From contig CAWBGY010000005.1 of assembly GCA_963788505.1 (NCBI GenBank), positions 434,001 through 498,000 of the forward strand: a stretch of 64,000 nucleotides of DNA, written 5' to 3'. Position 1 is the stretch's first letter; each line of letters begins with the position of its first letter. The notes under the pieces were generated by a model, which did no database searches, was not told where the DNA came from, and saw nothing but the letters and a program-made list of their open reading frames with translations. Of the stretch, positions 45,089 to 53,394 are shown in pieces. The position numbers and the translations under genes are program-made. The DNA is from JAIQFF01 sp963788505. GTDB lineage: Bacteria; Acidobacteriota; Terriglobia; Terriglobales; Acidobacteriaceae.

Positions 45089-45850
45089 CTAACGCACAAA
45101 TTCCAACAAGGCAAAGATGTAAAGCCAGACCGCCGCCATGAAGTGCCAGTACCAGGCGGTGACGTCGACCACGATGCGCCGATCTTCCACCGGCTTATGG
45201 AGCAGCGCCGTTGCCCCGGCGTAAAGCAGCACCAGCAAACCGCCGGCAAGGTGAATGGCGTGCGCGGCAGTGAGCAAGTAAACCATGGAACTGCTCGGAC
45301 TGGTGGCAAGGTAAAACCCGCGATTGCCCAGCTCACGCCAAGCCATCCATTGTCCTGTCAGGAAGGCCAAACCCAGGGCAATGGTAGCGGCGAGCCAGGG
45401 AAGGTTCCGTTCCCGCCCGATAGAAACTCCGGGAATGGACTGTACCGGGGCCAACGCTGCCTGGCGGGTAATCTGGCGTCGGGCCAGCTCCACCGTGACG
45501 CTGCTGAGCAGCAGCAGAAAAGTATTGACCAGGAGTAACGTCGTGGGCAGGTTGACCTTCAGCCAGTCGCTGACATAGGCGCCCGTGCGGTCATCCAGCG
45601 AGGGCAGTCCCCGGCGGATGATGTAAACGCTGGTGAACGAAACGAACAGCATGGTGCTGGCCACCAGGCCGACGATCAGCCCCAGGCGGGTTCGGCGCAA
45701 GCGCCCGCCATAGTCGGAGAAGTCATTTCCACCGCGATCACCGCCACCGCCGCCGGGCAGAGGAGGACTCGCGCCACCTCTTCCGCGGTCTGTCTTGGGA
45801 TCCTTGACCACCGGATCCGTGATCGTGACTGTTGAACTGAAGGTTGCCAT
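45089..45850 (-). CDS. Cytochrome c oxidase subunit III-like protein (second copy)
   Basis: A 253-aa protein. A Gly/Pro-rich cytoplasmic N-terminus (about 45 residues) precedes five membrane segments (LGLIVGLVASTMLFVSFTSV, LPTTLLLVNTFLLLLSSVTV, LAATIALGLAFLTGQWMAWR, LLTAAHAIHLAGGLLVLLYA). The C-terminal DVTAWYWHFMAAVWLYIFAL is the conserved subunit III end with Trp-His. Five segments rather than seven fit the short subunit III seen in some caa3/quinol-type oxidases. It lies directly downstream of ctaD. Two subunit III genes per operon may be normal in this group. Confidence 0.87.
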   Translation of the reverse strand: MATFSSTVTITDPVVKDPKTDRGRGGASPPLPGGGGGDRGGNDFSDYGGRLRRTRLGLIVGLVASTMLFVSFTSVYIIRRGLPSLDDRTGAYVSDWLKVNLPTTLLLVNTFLLLLSSVTVELARRQITRQAALAPVQSIPGVSIGRERNLPWLAATIALGLAFLTGQWMAWRELGNRGFYLATSPSSSMVYLLTAAHAIHLAGGLLVLLYAGATALLHKPVEDRRIVVDVTAWYWHFMAAVWLYIFALLEFVR

Positions 45851-45892
45851 ATCTGGAACGTGCGGCGCGGGCGCCCTCGCCCGCGAGCTTTT

Positions 45893-47662
45893 CTAATGTG
45901 ACGCCACCGTCGCCGGATCGTTCTGCATTACATAATCCTTCGGCGCCCCGGGGACACTGTACTCATAAGGTCCGTGATAGACGACTGGAGTGTGCCCGCC
46001 AAAGTTGTCGTGCGGAGGCGGCGTGGTGGTCGTCCATTCCAGCGTGGTCGCTTCCCACGGATTGTCGCTCGCTTTCGGCCCCTTGAACATGCTCCAGAAC
46101 AGATTGATCACAAAAATAAACTGGGCGGAGATGGTGATGATCGCCGCATAAGTGATGAACCGGTTCAGTGGAATCAAATGCTGCAGGTAAGCCAGTTCGG
46201 TAAACTGCGAATAGCGCCGGGGCTGTCCCGCCATGCCCAGATAATGCATGGGCATGAAGATGGCATAGGTTCCTGCCAGCGTAATGAAGAAGTGCACCCG
46301 TCCCCAGGTTTCGTTCATCATGCGGCCGAACATCTTGGGGAACCAGTAGTAGGTTGCGGCAAACATGCCGAAAATCGCAGCCACACCCATGATCAGGTGG
46401 AAGTGGCCAACCACAAAGGCGGTGTCATGCAGAGGAATATCGAGCACCGGCTGCGCCAGGAACGGACCGCTGAGTCCGCCGGAAACGAACAGGGAAACGA
46501 ATCCGATGGCGTAAAGCATGGGAGTCTGAAAACGCACGCGTCCACCATGAATGGTGCCCAGCCAGTTAAAGGTCTTGATCGCCGAGGGTACGCCGATGGC
46601 CATGGTCATGATGGAAAAGGCAAAGGCCGAATAAGGGCTCATGCCGCTCATGAACATGTGATGGCCCCAGACCATGAAGCCGAGAAAGCCGATACTCATG
46701 ATGGCGTACACCATCGCCTTGTAGCCAAAGATCGGCTTGCGCGAGAACGTGGACAACAGCTGTGAAGCCACGCCCATGCCGGGCAGGATGGCGATGTACA
46801 CCTCGGGATGTCCAAAGAACCAGAACAGGTGTTGCCAGAGCAGCGGCGAGCCGCCCTTGTGTCCCATGATCTGGCCGTTCACCACCACCAGCGGAACATA
46901 GAAGCTGGTACCCAAATTCCGGTCCAGCAGCAGCAGGATGCCAGCCGAAAGCAGCACGCCAAACGCCAGCAGCCCCAGAATCGCAGTGACGAACCAGGCC
47001 CAAACGGTCAGGGGCATGCGCATCATGGTCATGCCCTTGGCGCGCAGGTCAAGCGTGGTGGTGATGAAATTCAGCGCGCCCATCAGCGAGGCGACGCAAA
47101 AGATGGCGATACTGGTAATCCACAAATCCGCGCCCAGTTGCTCACCCGGCCCGGCGCTGGGCAGCGCGCTCAGTGGGGCATAGCCCGTCCAGCCGTGAAG
47201 GGGGGCGCCGCCGGTAACAAAGAAGGCAGCGAGAATTACTACGAACGCGATGAACGTGGTCCAGAATGAAAGCATGTTCAGGACCGGAAACGCCATGTCC
47301 GGCGCGCCAATCTGGATGGGCAGAAAGTAATTTCCGAATCCGCCCTGGGGTGCCGTGGTCAGCACGAAAAACACCATGATGGTGCCGTGCATGGTCAGCA
47401 GCGAGAGGTAGGTTTCCGGCTTGATTTCGCCCAGCAACGGCAGATTGGCCGTCGGCCAAATCATGTGGATGCGCATCAGCAGCGAAAGGAACATACCGAC
47501 AAACACCGCCGTCAGCGCCAGAAAGTAGTACTGCAGCCCGATGACCTTGTGGTCCAGGCTGAAGACGTACTTACGGATGAAGCTGGTCGGGGCCGCGTGG
47601 GCGTGAACCGCGTGTCCGTGCGAATCGTTTCCGTGAGGATCGTGAGCGTCCTGGGCTACCAT
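45893..47662 (-). CDS. ctaD: Cytochrome c oxidase subunit I
   Basis: Catalytic subunit of an A-type haem-copper oxidase, 589 aa, about twelve membrane segments. Haem and copper ligands are visible: LTMHGTIMVFFVL (low-spin haem His), WFFGHPEVYIAILPG (Cu-B His, cross-linked Tyr, and the Glu of the proton channel), VWGHHMFMSG (two Cu-B His), VVGHFHLIMG (both haem His). The N-terminus is His-rich (HDPHGNDSHGHAVHAHA). The gene is intact. It directly follows subunit II (1 nt between stop and start). Confidence 0.96.
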   Translation of the reverse strand: MVAQDAHDPHGNDSHGHAVHAHAAPTSFIRKYVFSLDHKVIGLQYYFLALTAVFVGMFLSLLMRIHMIWPTANLPLLGEIKPETYLSLLTMHGTIMVFFVLTTAPQGGFGNYFLPIQIGAPDMAFPVLNMLSFWTTFIAFVVILAAFFVTGGAPLHGWTGYAPLSALPSAGPGEQLGADLWITSIAIFCVASLMGALNFITTTLDLRAKGMTMMRMPLTVWAWFVTAILGLLAFGVLLSAGILLLLDRNLGTSFYVPLVVVNGQIMGHKGGSPLLWQHLFWFFGHPEVYIAILPGMGVASQLLSTFSRKPIFGYKAMVYAIMSIGFLGFMVWGHHMFMSGMSPYSAFAFSIMTMAIGVPSAIKTFNWLGTIHGGRVRFQTPMLYAIGFVSLFVSGGLSGPFLAQPVLDIPLHDTAFVVGHFHLIMGVAAIFGMFAATYYWFPKMFGRMMNETWGRVHFFITLAGTYAIFMPMHYLGMAGQPRRYSQFTELAYLQHLIPLNRFITYAAIITISAQFIFVINLFWSMFKGPKASDNPWEATTLEWTTTTPPPHDNFGGHTPVVYHGPYEYSVPGAPKDYVMQNDPATVASH

Positions 47663-48466
47663 TTATTGTTTCTCCGCCTCCCGCGCCGCCAGCCACTTGT
47701 CGAAATCCTCCTGGCTGACAACTTTCAGCATGCCGTGCATTTTGTAATGGCCGAGCCCACAAAGCTCGGCGCAGGCGATTTCAAAGTTCCCGATTTCGGT
47801 GGGGGTGAAGTGCATGCGGATCTCGAGGCCGGGAACCGCGTCCTGCTTGAACCGCATGTTGGGAACAAAGAAGCTGTGGATGACGTCCACCGCGCGCAAC
47901 CGGAGGTCCACCTGGCGATCCACCGGCAAGTACATGGTGCCGGTCACCACGTCGTCTTTCGAGGCGGGATCGGATGGGTCCAGGCCGACCGCAGCTTCGT
48001 TGCCGGCGGAGGGATCCATCAACTTGGGGTTGGTGGCGCCAAACTTCCCGTCCGCTCCAGGGTAGCGGAAGTACCACGCAAACTGCATGCCGGTAACTTC
48101 CACCGGAACTGCACCCGGCCCCGCCGGCGCGAAACGCTCGCGGGCCCAAACATTACTTCCCATGAGGTTCAGTCCGATGAAAAGGACGGCTGTGAGCACG
48201 GTCCATATCACTTCGAGCTTGGCGTTGCCGTGGGAATACTCGACTTTCTTGGCGTCCTTCCGTTCGCGGTACTGCCACACGAACAGGCCCAGCGCTCCTT
48301 GCGCCGCCACAAAGACAATGCCCATCAATACGAGGGTCAGCTTGAACTGACCGTCGATGAAAGCGGCTGCGGTGGACGCCCCATGAGGCCACCAGGTGTT
48401 CGCCACGAAGAAGTAGGTACTAAAGAAGGTGATCAGCCAGATAATCGCGAGCAGAGCGAGGCCCAT
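47663..48466 (-). CDS. ctaC: Cytochrome c oxidase subunit II
   Basis: A 267-aa protein. AGGAGG is 8 nt before ATG 48466. It begins with three hydrophobic segments (ALLAIIWLITFFSTYFFVAN, FKLTLVLMGIVFVAAQGALG, LEVIWTVLTAVLFIGLNLMG). The outer Cu-A domain follows, with the first Cu-A His in DVIHSFFVPNMRFKQD and the remaining Cu-A ligands in CAELCGLGHYKMHG. There is no cytochrome c domain, so this is an aa3- rather than caa3-type subunit. First gene of the operon ctaC-ctaD-III-III-IV-small protein. The extra N-terminal segment is unusual compared with two-segment subunit II. Confidence 0.94.
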   Translation of the reverse strand: MGLALLAIIWLITFFSTYFFVANTWWPHGASTAAAFIDGQFKLTLVLMGIVFVAAQGALGLFVWQYRERKDAKKVEYSHGNAKLEVIWTVLTAVLFIGLNLMGSNVWARERFAPAGPGAVPVEVTGMQFAWYFRYPGADGKFGATNPKLMDPSAGNEAAVGLDPSDPASKDDVVTGTMYLPVDRQVDLRLRAVDVIHSFFVPNMRFKQDAVPGLEIRMHFTPTEIGNFEIACAELCGLGHYKMHGMLKVVSQEDFDKWLAAREAEKQ

Positions 48467-48589
48467 CTACCAGACCTCCTAAAGGTCGTGGAATTCGGAC
48501 TAATGATTCTGGTGGATCAAAAATACATCTGCGGATCGCCGGAAGTCTATCACAGCTATACGTGCGGGGCGCAAGCCTCAGTGTCACCC

Positions 48590-48640
48590 GCTAACCACGG
48601 AGGACACGGAGGCCGCGGAGGGCCACCAGCGCGCCGGTGC
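48590..48640. repeat. ACCACGGAGGACACGGAGG-type repeat
   Basis: CTAACCACGGAGGACACGG followed by AGGCCGCGGAGGG is a degenerate GGAGG-unit repeat in the gap before the thioesterase gene. Related in style to the CGCAAAGG family (AACC start, purine-rich units). Confidence 0.4.
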
Positions 48641-48662
48641 GCCGGTATAAACTCTCTAGCCT

Positions 48663-49133
48663 ATGTCCAGGAAATCTCACGGTCGGGGCCACGATGTCGG
48701 GAAAACTCGATTGCCGAAGAACGAATGTTTTGCCTGCGGGCCGGACAACGCCGCCGGCATGCAACTGAAATTTACCTTCGACAGGCAGCGCCGCATGTTC
48801 GTCTGCCGCTTACGGCTGGATCGGCGCTATACCGGACCTCCGGGACATTGCCACGGCGGCATCATCGCCACCATTCTCGATGAGGCCATGGGCAAAGTGA
48901 ACAAGCTGCGAGACGTCATCGCCCTGACTTCACAAATGAAGGTGGACTACCTGCGGCCCGTGCCGCTGAACAAACCCTTGCGCGTGGAGTCGCGCGAGGT
49001 AAGCGTGCGCGGGCGGAGGCACGTGAATATGGCAGAGATCCTCAACCAGAAGGGGGAAGTGCTGGCCCGCGGCCGGGGGCTGTTCATCGCCATCGATCCC
49101 GAACGCATGTTCGCGAAGTTCGTGAAAAAGTAA
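48663..49133 (+). CDS. PaaI-type hotdog thioesterase
   Basis: A 156-aa hotdog-fold protein, probably an acyl-CoA thioesterase. The N-terminal NECFACGPDNAAGMQLKFTF is the usual opening of this subgroup (C-x2-CG). PPGHCHGGIIATILDEAMGK holds the HGG and catalytic Asp/Glu motif. TSQMKVDYLRPVPLNKPLRV is the conserved strand. No SD is seen before ATG 48663. It lies alone between the oxidase operon (divergent) and the pdxR-like gene (convergent). Confidence 0.87.
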   Translation: MSRKSHGRGHDVGKTRLPKNECFACGPDNAAGMQLKFTFDRQRRMFVCRLRLDRRYTGPPGHCHGGIIATILDEAMGKVNKLRDVIALTSQMKVDYLRPVPLNKPLRVESREVSVRGRRHVNMAEILNQKGEVLARGRGLFIAIDPERMFAKFVKK

Positions 49134-49144
49134 ATCCGCAAACT

Positions 49145-49195
49145 GTGGGCGCGGGCGTCCCGCCCGTGCGGCGGAGCAAAGCTCCGCAAGATTTC
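49145..49195. repeat. Short GC hairpin pair
   Basis: GGGCGCGGGCGTCCCGCCCGTGC and GCGGAGCAAAGCTCCGC are two adjacent small palindromes between convergent genes. They belong to the GGGCG/CGCCC repeat family. They may act as a weak terminator; there is no T-run. Confidence 0.6.
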
Positions 49196-49231
49196 GCGGA
49201 GCGCATCACTGATCCCCAAGCCATGTTCAAT

Positions 49232-50719
49232 CTAGGAGCTGTCGCGCCTGCAAGTCTCCAGCGCCCGCGCCAGCTGCTCAACTCCGCGACGCAATTCTCG
49301 CGCATCCACAGCGGCAAAACCGAGCAGCAGCCCCTGCCGGGTGAAGCGGCGGGAGGAGTAGCGGCTGAGCGGTATTACCTCCACCTTGCGCCGGGCCGCC
49401 TCTTCGGCAGCGACCTCGGCGGTGATGCCTGGCGCCAGCCAGCCCACGGTCTGCAGGCCGGCTTCGATGTCAGGGATTTCCAGCAGCCCTCCCAGCCGGG
49501 AGCGCGACGATTCCAGAAAAACCGACAGCCGTTCGGCGTACAGTTCGCGCATGCGTCGAATGTGCCGTGCGAAGTGCCCTTCCGTAATGAAGTCACAAAG
49601 TACGGCCTGGTCCAGCAGCGGAGCGTGGCGCATCCCCACCGATTGCGCCGCGGCAAACCGGTCAACCATGTTGGGTGGCACCACCAGATAGGCAAGGCGC
49701 AGCGCGGGAAACAGGACTTCGTTAAACGTGCCGGCATAAATGACCACGCCCGCACGATCCAGCCCCTGAAGAGCCGGGATGGGCCGCCCCTGGTAGCGAT
49801 ATTCGCTGTCGTAATCGTCTTCGAAAAGCAGGGCGTGCGAACGTCGTGCCCACTCCAGCAAAGCCAGACGCCGGCGCAGGCTCATGGTGACGCCTAGCGG
49901 AAACTGATGCGCCGGAGTCACGTAGACCAACTTGGCATGTCCCGCGCGTCGTCGTCCTGATTCCAGGTCCAGGCCTTCGTCATCCACCCGAACTGGAAAA
50001 ACTCGCGCGCCAACCGCGCGAAAAACAATGCCCGCACCCGGATAACCCGGCTCCTCGACCCATACCGGGTCTCCCGGATCGATCAGCAGATGGGCAGCGC
50101 GTTCCAGCGCCTCCTGCACTCCGGAAATGATCAGCACCTGATCGGTGGAGCATTTCACTCCGCGCGAGGCGTTCAGGTAGGCGGCAACTGCCTGGCGCAG
50201 CGGACGGTATCCCAGCGCCTCTCCGCCGGACAACAATTGCGCCGACGCGCGACGCAAGCGGCGGGCGGCCACCTGGGCCCAGAGCGTGGTGGGAAAAACA
50301 TCGAGCGCGGCCTGGTTGGCGCGGAAGGCCCGGGTCATACGCGGTCCGTCACCCCGGACCGACTGCAGACGACGGGCATAAGACGACCAACCGACACGCC
50401 GTGGACCAGCGGCCTTTCCCGCGCTGGTGCGGGCCACCTGCAGCAGATCGTCCGGCAGTACCTGGCTGACATAGGTCCCAGCTCCGACTCTGCCTTCCAC
50501 GTAGCCCTCGGACTTCAGTTGCTCAAACGCGGTGACCACGGTCGCGCGCGCCAGTTTGTATTCGCGGGCCAAATCCCGGGTGGCCGGCAATCGGGCGCCG
50601 GGAGCAATCCGGCCTTCGAGGATGGCCGACCGCAGTTCGTCATAGAACCAGCGATACAAAGGCGTCCCCGCAAGCGGCGCGGAAAGACTCAAGGGCATGG
50701 ATGTGGCTTGTTTGGGCAC
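49232..50719 (-). CDS. pdxR: MocR/PdxR-type regulator lacking the PLP lysine
   Basis: A 495-aa GntR winged-helix plus aminotransferase-fold regulator. Residues 20-88 are the GntR HTH (LRSAILEGRIAPGARLPATR, ATVVTAFEQLKSEGYVEGR). Residues 125-490 are the type I aminotransferase fold (TPAHQFPLGVTM, LLFEDDYDSEYRYQG with the PLP-binding Asp). The Schiff-base Lys expected in GTFSK is replaced: GTFNEVLFPALRLAYLV has Asn333-Glu334 (codons 49718-49723, AAC GAA). It is divergent from pdxS, which fits PdxR, the PLP-responsive activator of pdxST. Whether it still binds PLP is open. The start has no strong SD. Confidence 0.88.
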   Translation of the reverse strand: MPKQATSMPLSLSAPLAGTPLYRWFYDELRSAILEGRIAPGARLPATRDLAREYKLARATVVTAFEQLKSEGYVEGRVGAGTYVSQVLPDDLLQVARTSAGKAAGPRRVGWSSYARRLQSVRGDGPRMTRAFRANQAALDVFPTTLWAQVAARRLRRASAQLLSGGEALGYRPLRQAVAAYLNASRGVKCSTDQVLIISGVQEALERAAHLLIDPGDPVWVEEPGYPGAGIVFRAVGARVFPVRVDDEGLDLESGRRRAGHAKLVYVTPAHQFPLGVTMSLRRRLALLEWARRSHALLFEDDYDSEYRYQGRPIPALQGLDRAGVVIYAGTFNEVLFPALRLAYLVVPPNMVDRFAAAQSVGMRHAPLLDQAVLCDFITEGHFARHIRRMRELYAERLSVFLESSRSRLGGLLEIPDIEAGLQTVGWLAPGITAEVAAEEAARRKVEVIPLSRYSSRRFTRQGLLLGFAAVDARELRRGVEQLARALETCRRDSS

Positions 50720-50728
50720 AGTTGGTCG

Positions 50729-50825
50729 TTGGTCTTTGGTCGTTGGCCTTGGGCCCCTGGGTCGCCGGCCGGTGGCGGTGGGCCTTTGACTTTAGCCAAC
50801 GACCAACGACCAAGGACCAACGACC
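50729..50825. repeat. GGTCGTTGG / CCAACGACC inverted repeat
   Basis: The left part has GGTCGTTGGTCTTTGGTCG; the right part has CCAACGACCAACGACCAAGG and a further CCAACGACC. A GC-rich palindromic middle (GGGCCCCTGGG, GCCGGCCGGTGGC) separates the arms. It lies in the promoter side of the pdxR-like gene. Confidence 0.75.
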
Positions 50826-50853
50826 ACCATTGGTATGCACAGAATAGCGTAAA

Positions 50854-50873
50854 TGGACCTTATGACAAGTCCA
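50854..50873. promoter_or_regulatory. Candidate MocR/PdxR operator
   Basis: TGGACCTTATGACAAGTCCA has perfect 5-bp arms (TGGAC / GTCCA) around an AT-rich centre, with a further GTCTA half-site at 50885-50889. It lies between the divergent regulator and pdxS, the usual place for a PdxR site. Confidence 0.5.
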
Positions 50874-50901
50874 ATCTGGAGGTAGTCTAAACTGAGAATT
50901 A

Positions 50902-51040
50902 CGTAGGGGCGGGTGTCCTCACCCGCCCGGCCGGGCAAAGCCCGGCAGGTTTCTGGGCTGAACGATTGACGCGGCGAGCTGCGCTCGCCCACCCGGGTCC
51001 TGAGCGAAGTCGAAGGAGGGCGTCCGGGCCCACGCGGGTC
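50902..51040. repeat. GC palindromic repeat in the pdxS leader
   Basis: Holds GGCGGGTGTCCTCACCCGCC, CCGGGCAAAGCCCGG, GGCGAGCTGCGCTCGCC and then CCTGAGCGAAGTCGAAGGAG, which joins the GGGCG family to the CCTGAGCGAAG family in one element. It lies between the putative operator and the pdxS start, so it is probably transcribed. Confidence 0.75.
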
Positions 51041-51060
51041 GAGGTAAAGAGGAGAAACTC

Positions 51061-51982
51061 ATGTCGCAGAATAATGGAAGTTCCACCAGCTTGCGCCTGA
51101 AAACCGGTCTGGCGGAAATGCTGAAGGGCGGCGTCATCATGGACGTCACCAACGCTGAACAAGCGGTGATCGCCGAACGTGCCGGCGCAGTTTCGGTAAT
51201 GGCGCTGGAGAGGGTTCCGTCTCAGATTCGCGCCGAAGGCGGCGTGGCGCGCATGGCCTCGCCCAAAAAGATTCGCGAGATCATGGCCGCGGTTTCCATT
51301 CCAGTGATGGCCAAGTGCCGCATCGGGCACTTTGCGGAAGCGCAAATACTGCAGGAACTGGGCGTGGACTACATCGACGAATCCGAAGTCCTGACCCCGG
51401 CCGACGAAGCCCATCACGTGGACAAGCATGCCTTCACCGTCCCGTTCGTGTGCGGCGCGCGCAATCTGGGCGAAGCGCTGCGCCGCATCGCCGAGGGCGC
51501 GGCCATGATCCGCACCAAGGGAGAGGCCGGCACCGGCGACGTCGTCCACGCCGTCAAGCACATGCGGCAGATTGTGCAGGAGATGAGGATTCTTACCGTC
51601 CTCGGCGAAGAAGAACTCTACGCCAAAGCGAAGGAGCATCAGGCGCCGTATGAACTGGTGCGCATGGTGGCCAAGGCAGGGAAGCTGCCGGTGCCGAACT
51701 TCTCCGCGGGCGGAATTGCGACTCCGGCCGACGCAGCACTGGTGATGCAGCTGGGCGCGGAATCCGTGTTCGTCGGCTCCGGCATCTTCATGCAGGATTC
51801 GACCACCTTTGCCGATCCCGGAAGAAGCCGAGAAGCGGGCCAAGGCGATCGTGCTGGCCGCCACGCACTTCAACGATCCTAAAGTATTACTTGAAGTCAG
51901 CGAAAACCTGACCGGGGCGATGAAGGGTCTGGCCGTGTCGGGTCTGGACGAAGCCCACATGCTGCAAACCCGGGGCTGGTGA
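51061..51982 (+). CDS. pdxS: PLP synthase subunit PdxS, one frame break
   Basis: Makes pyridoxal 5'-phosphate from ribose 5-phosphate, glyceraldehyde 3-phosphate and ammonia supplied by PdxT. AGGAG lies 8 nt before ATG 51061. Key lysines are Lys85 (VMAKCRIGHFAEAQ) and Lys153 (MIRTKGEAGTGD). Also present are GGIATPADAALVMQLGAESV and GSGIFMQD. After ADP, near 51815 beside CCC, one extra base shifts the frame; the proper end is EEAEKRAKAIVLAATHFNDP to DEAHMLQTRGW, stopping at 51982. Restored length about 306 aa is normal. Likely controlled by the divergent MocR protein. Confidence 0.94.
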
Positions 51983-52096
51983 TCAGTGGGCGGCGCGGAC
52001 GCTCCGGTCCGCGCTATTCCCATGTCAGCCGATCCATCAACCCTCGGTTCTCGCTTTGCCGCACCCGCGAGTGCGGCGCTTGATCCATTCCGCCGT

Positions 52097-52534
52097 TCAA
52101 TCGAACCCGTTTGCTTCCGCAATCTCATGGATGGAGCTCTGCGCCGCGCGCAACGGCACCGATACATGCACCACATTGTCAGGTTCGTTCACGTCCACCA
52201 CGAGTGAGCCGCCGACCTTTGTTATGCGCACATGATCGGCCTCGTCGATTACCTCGACCAGGACTCCGTCGGGACAGGCCTCGAGAGCGGGAACCGCGGA
52301 GTCAATGACAGGCAGGTACGGACGCAGCTGTTTTGATGCCTTAGCCAGATGGCGATCGGGTACAAATTCCAACGCGGCCGGTACCAGGGCGGCGGGAACG
52401 ATCAGATTGACCCTGGTGCCCCCCGCCCGGTTCTCATGCACCTTGACGTGAATGAATCCCTCGCTGGAAAGCGCGGCAGCGCCGATCAGCGCGGTGCCCA
52501 TCACGCCCACTCCAAGCTTGGCAAGAAAGATCAT
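52097..52534 (-). CDS. Exported protein, paralogue of 52591-53160
   Basis: A 145-aa protein with a hydrophobic N-terminus (LGVGVMGTALIGAAALSS). FIHVKVHENRAGGTRVNLIV and DGVLVEVIDEADHVRITKVG, VVHVSVPLRAAQSSI can be aligned by eye with the next upstream gene. The repeating strand pattern (beta-rich, RVNL-x-P motif) recalls short regions found in SHOCT-like-domain proteins of Firmicutes. No catalytic residue. Same strand as its paralogue, 56 nt apart, so probably one operon. Function unknown. Confidence 0.75.
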   Translation of the reverse strand: MIFLAKLGVGVMGTALIGAAALSSEGFIHVKVHENRAGGTRVNLIVPAALVPAALEFVPDRHLAKASKQLRPYLPVIDSAVPALEACPDGVLVEVIDEADHVRITKVGGSLVVDVNEPDNVVHVSVPLRAAQSSIHEIAEANGFD

Positions 52535-52590
52535 GGGAGTTTCCTCGTGTTTGTTTTCGTTTCTTTGTTCCCGTTTTTTGGACCGTTGGC

Positions 52591-53160
52591 TTATTCGCCC
52601 GAGCTACGCGAGTCCACCCAAACGCGGACGTTCTCGTCCTGGCCCGTCACCTTCACCAGGTTCATATCTCCGACATTTTCAAGAGCCTTGACCGCGGCTT
52701 CGATGTTCAGTTGGTCCTCGCTGGTCTCGGAAATCAGGGCCTGCGCGACATCCCAGGGAATCGTCACCTCGACGTTCTGCTTGTTTTCCTTATCTACCGC
52801 GTGCACCACCATGAGTCCGTGCTCTTTGGCGACGCGAACATCGTTGCCCGCATCCTGCACACTCACAAACTCGCCTTCCGGGGCAGCCTTCAGAGCGGCG
52901 AGAATGGCTCGTACGTTCACGTTGTTGGCGTCGAGGTGGCCAATGCAGACCTTTCCATCCCGCAGCTGGCCATGATTGATCGCCGGGATTACCTGCGCAG
53001 CCAAACTCAGAGGGAGGTTGACGCGAACCAGTTCGTGGGTTCCGGGGCTGCTGACCCTGACGTGGATGTAACGCGTGGTGGTCGCCGCAAACGCGAAAGT
53101 CGCCAGAAGCAGGGCGGAGAATACCACCAGGGCCGTGAAACCTTTTCCAGTAGTTTTCAT
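52591..53160 (-). CDS. Exported protein, paralogue of 52097-52534
   Basis: A 189-aa protein with a signal peptide (FTALVVFSALLLATFAFAAT). It shares the pattern of its paralogue: RYIHVRVSSPGTHELVRVNL, EGEFVSVQDAGNDVRVAKEH, NVEVTIPWDVAQALIS. A C-terminal extension (LNIEAAVKALENVGDMNLVK, ENVRVWVDS) repeats part of the fold. No family name recognised. The pair sits between pdxS and pdxT on the opposite strand, splitting genes that are usually adjacent. Function unknown. Confidence 0.75.
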   Translation of the reverse strand: MKTTGKGFTALVVFSALLLATFAFAATTTRYIHVRVSSPGTHELVRVNLPLSLAAQVIPAINHGQLRDGKVCIGHLDANNVNVRAILAALKAAPEGEFVSVQDAGNDVRVAKEHGLMVVHAVDKENKQNVEVTIPWDVAQALISETSEDQLNIEAAVKALENVGDMNLVKVTGQDENVRVWVDSRSSGE

Positions 53161-53394
53161 GTTGTCCTCTCAGGACGGATGGCGTTGGGCATCCCGGTTG
53201 GGGGATGGCCGTAAGGTGTCCTGGCAGAGATACGGAAGAGGTGCAAGGAAAGTTCCGGGCGGATCGAGTCTTGGCGGAAGGCGACTCTGAGCAGAATGTT
53301 TCGGGGCTGAACGCGTCCAGACAAAGGAAGTCCGCGCCGATTAGCTGTAAAATCACAGCAGACAATTGTGGCCGTCCCCACGCACTAACCATCA

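Noticed and set aside
47387..48883. A 498-codon plus-strand open frame across ctaD and ctaC
   Set aside because: It overlaps two well supported oxidase genes antisense and shows no recognisable domain; a product of high GC in third positions.
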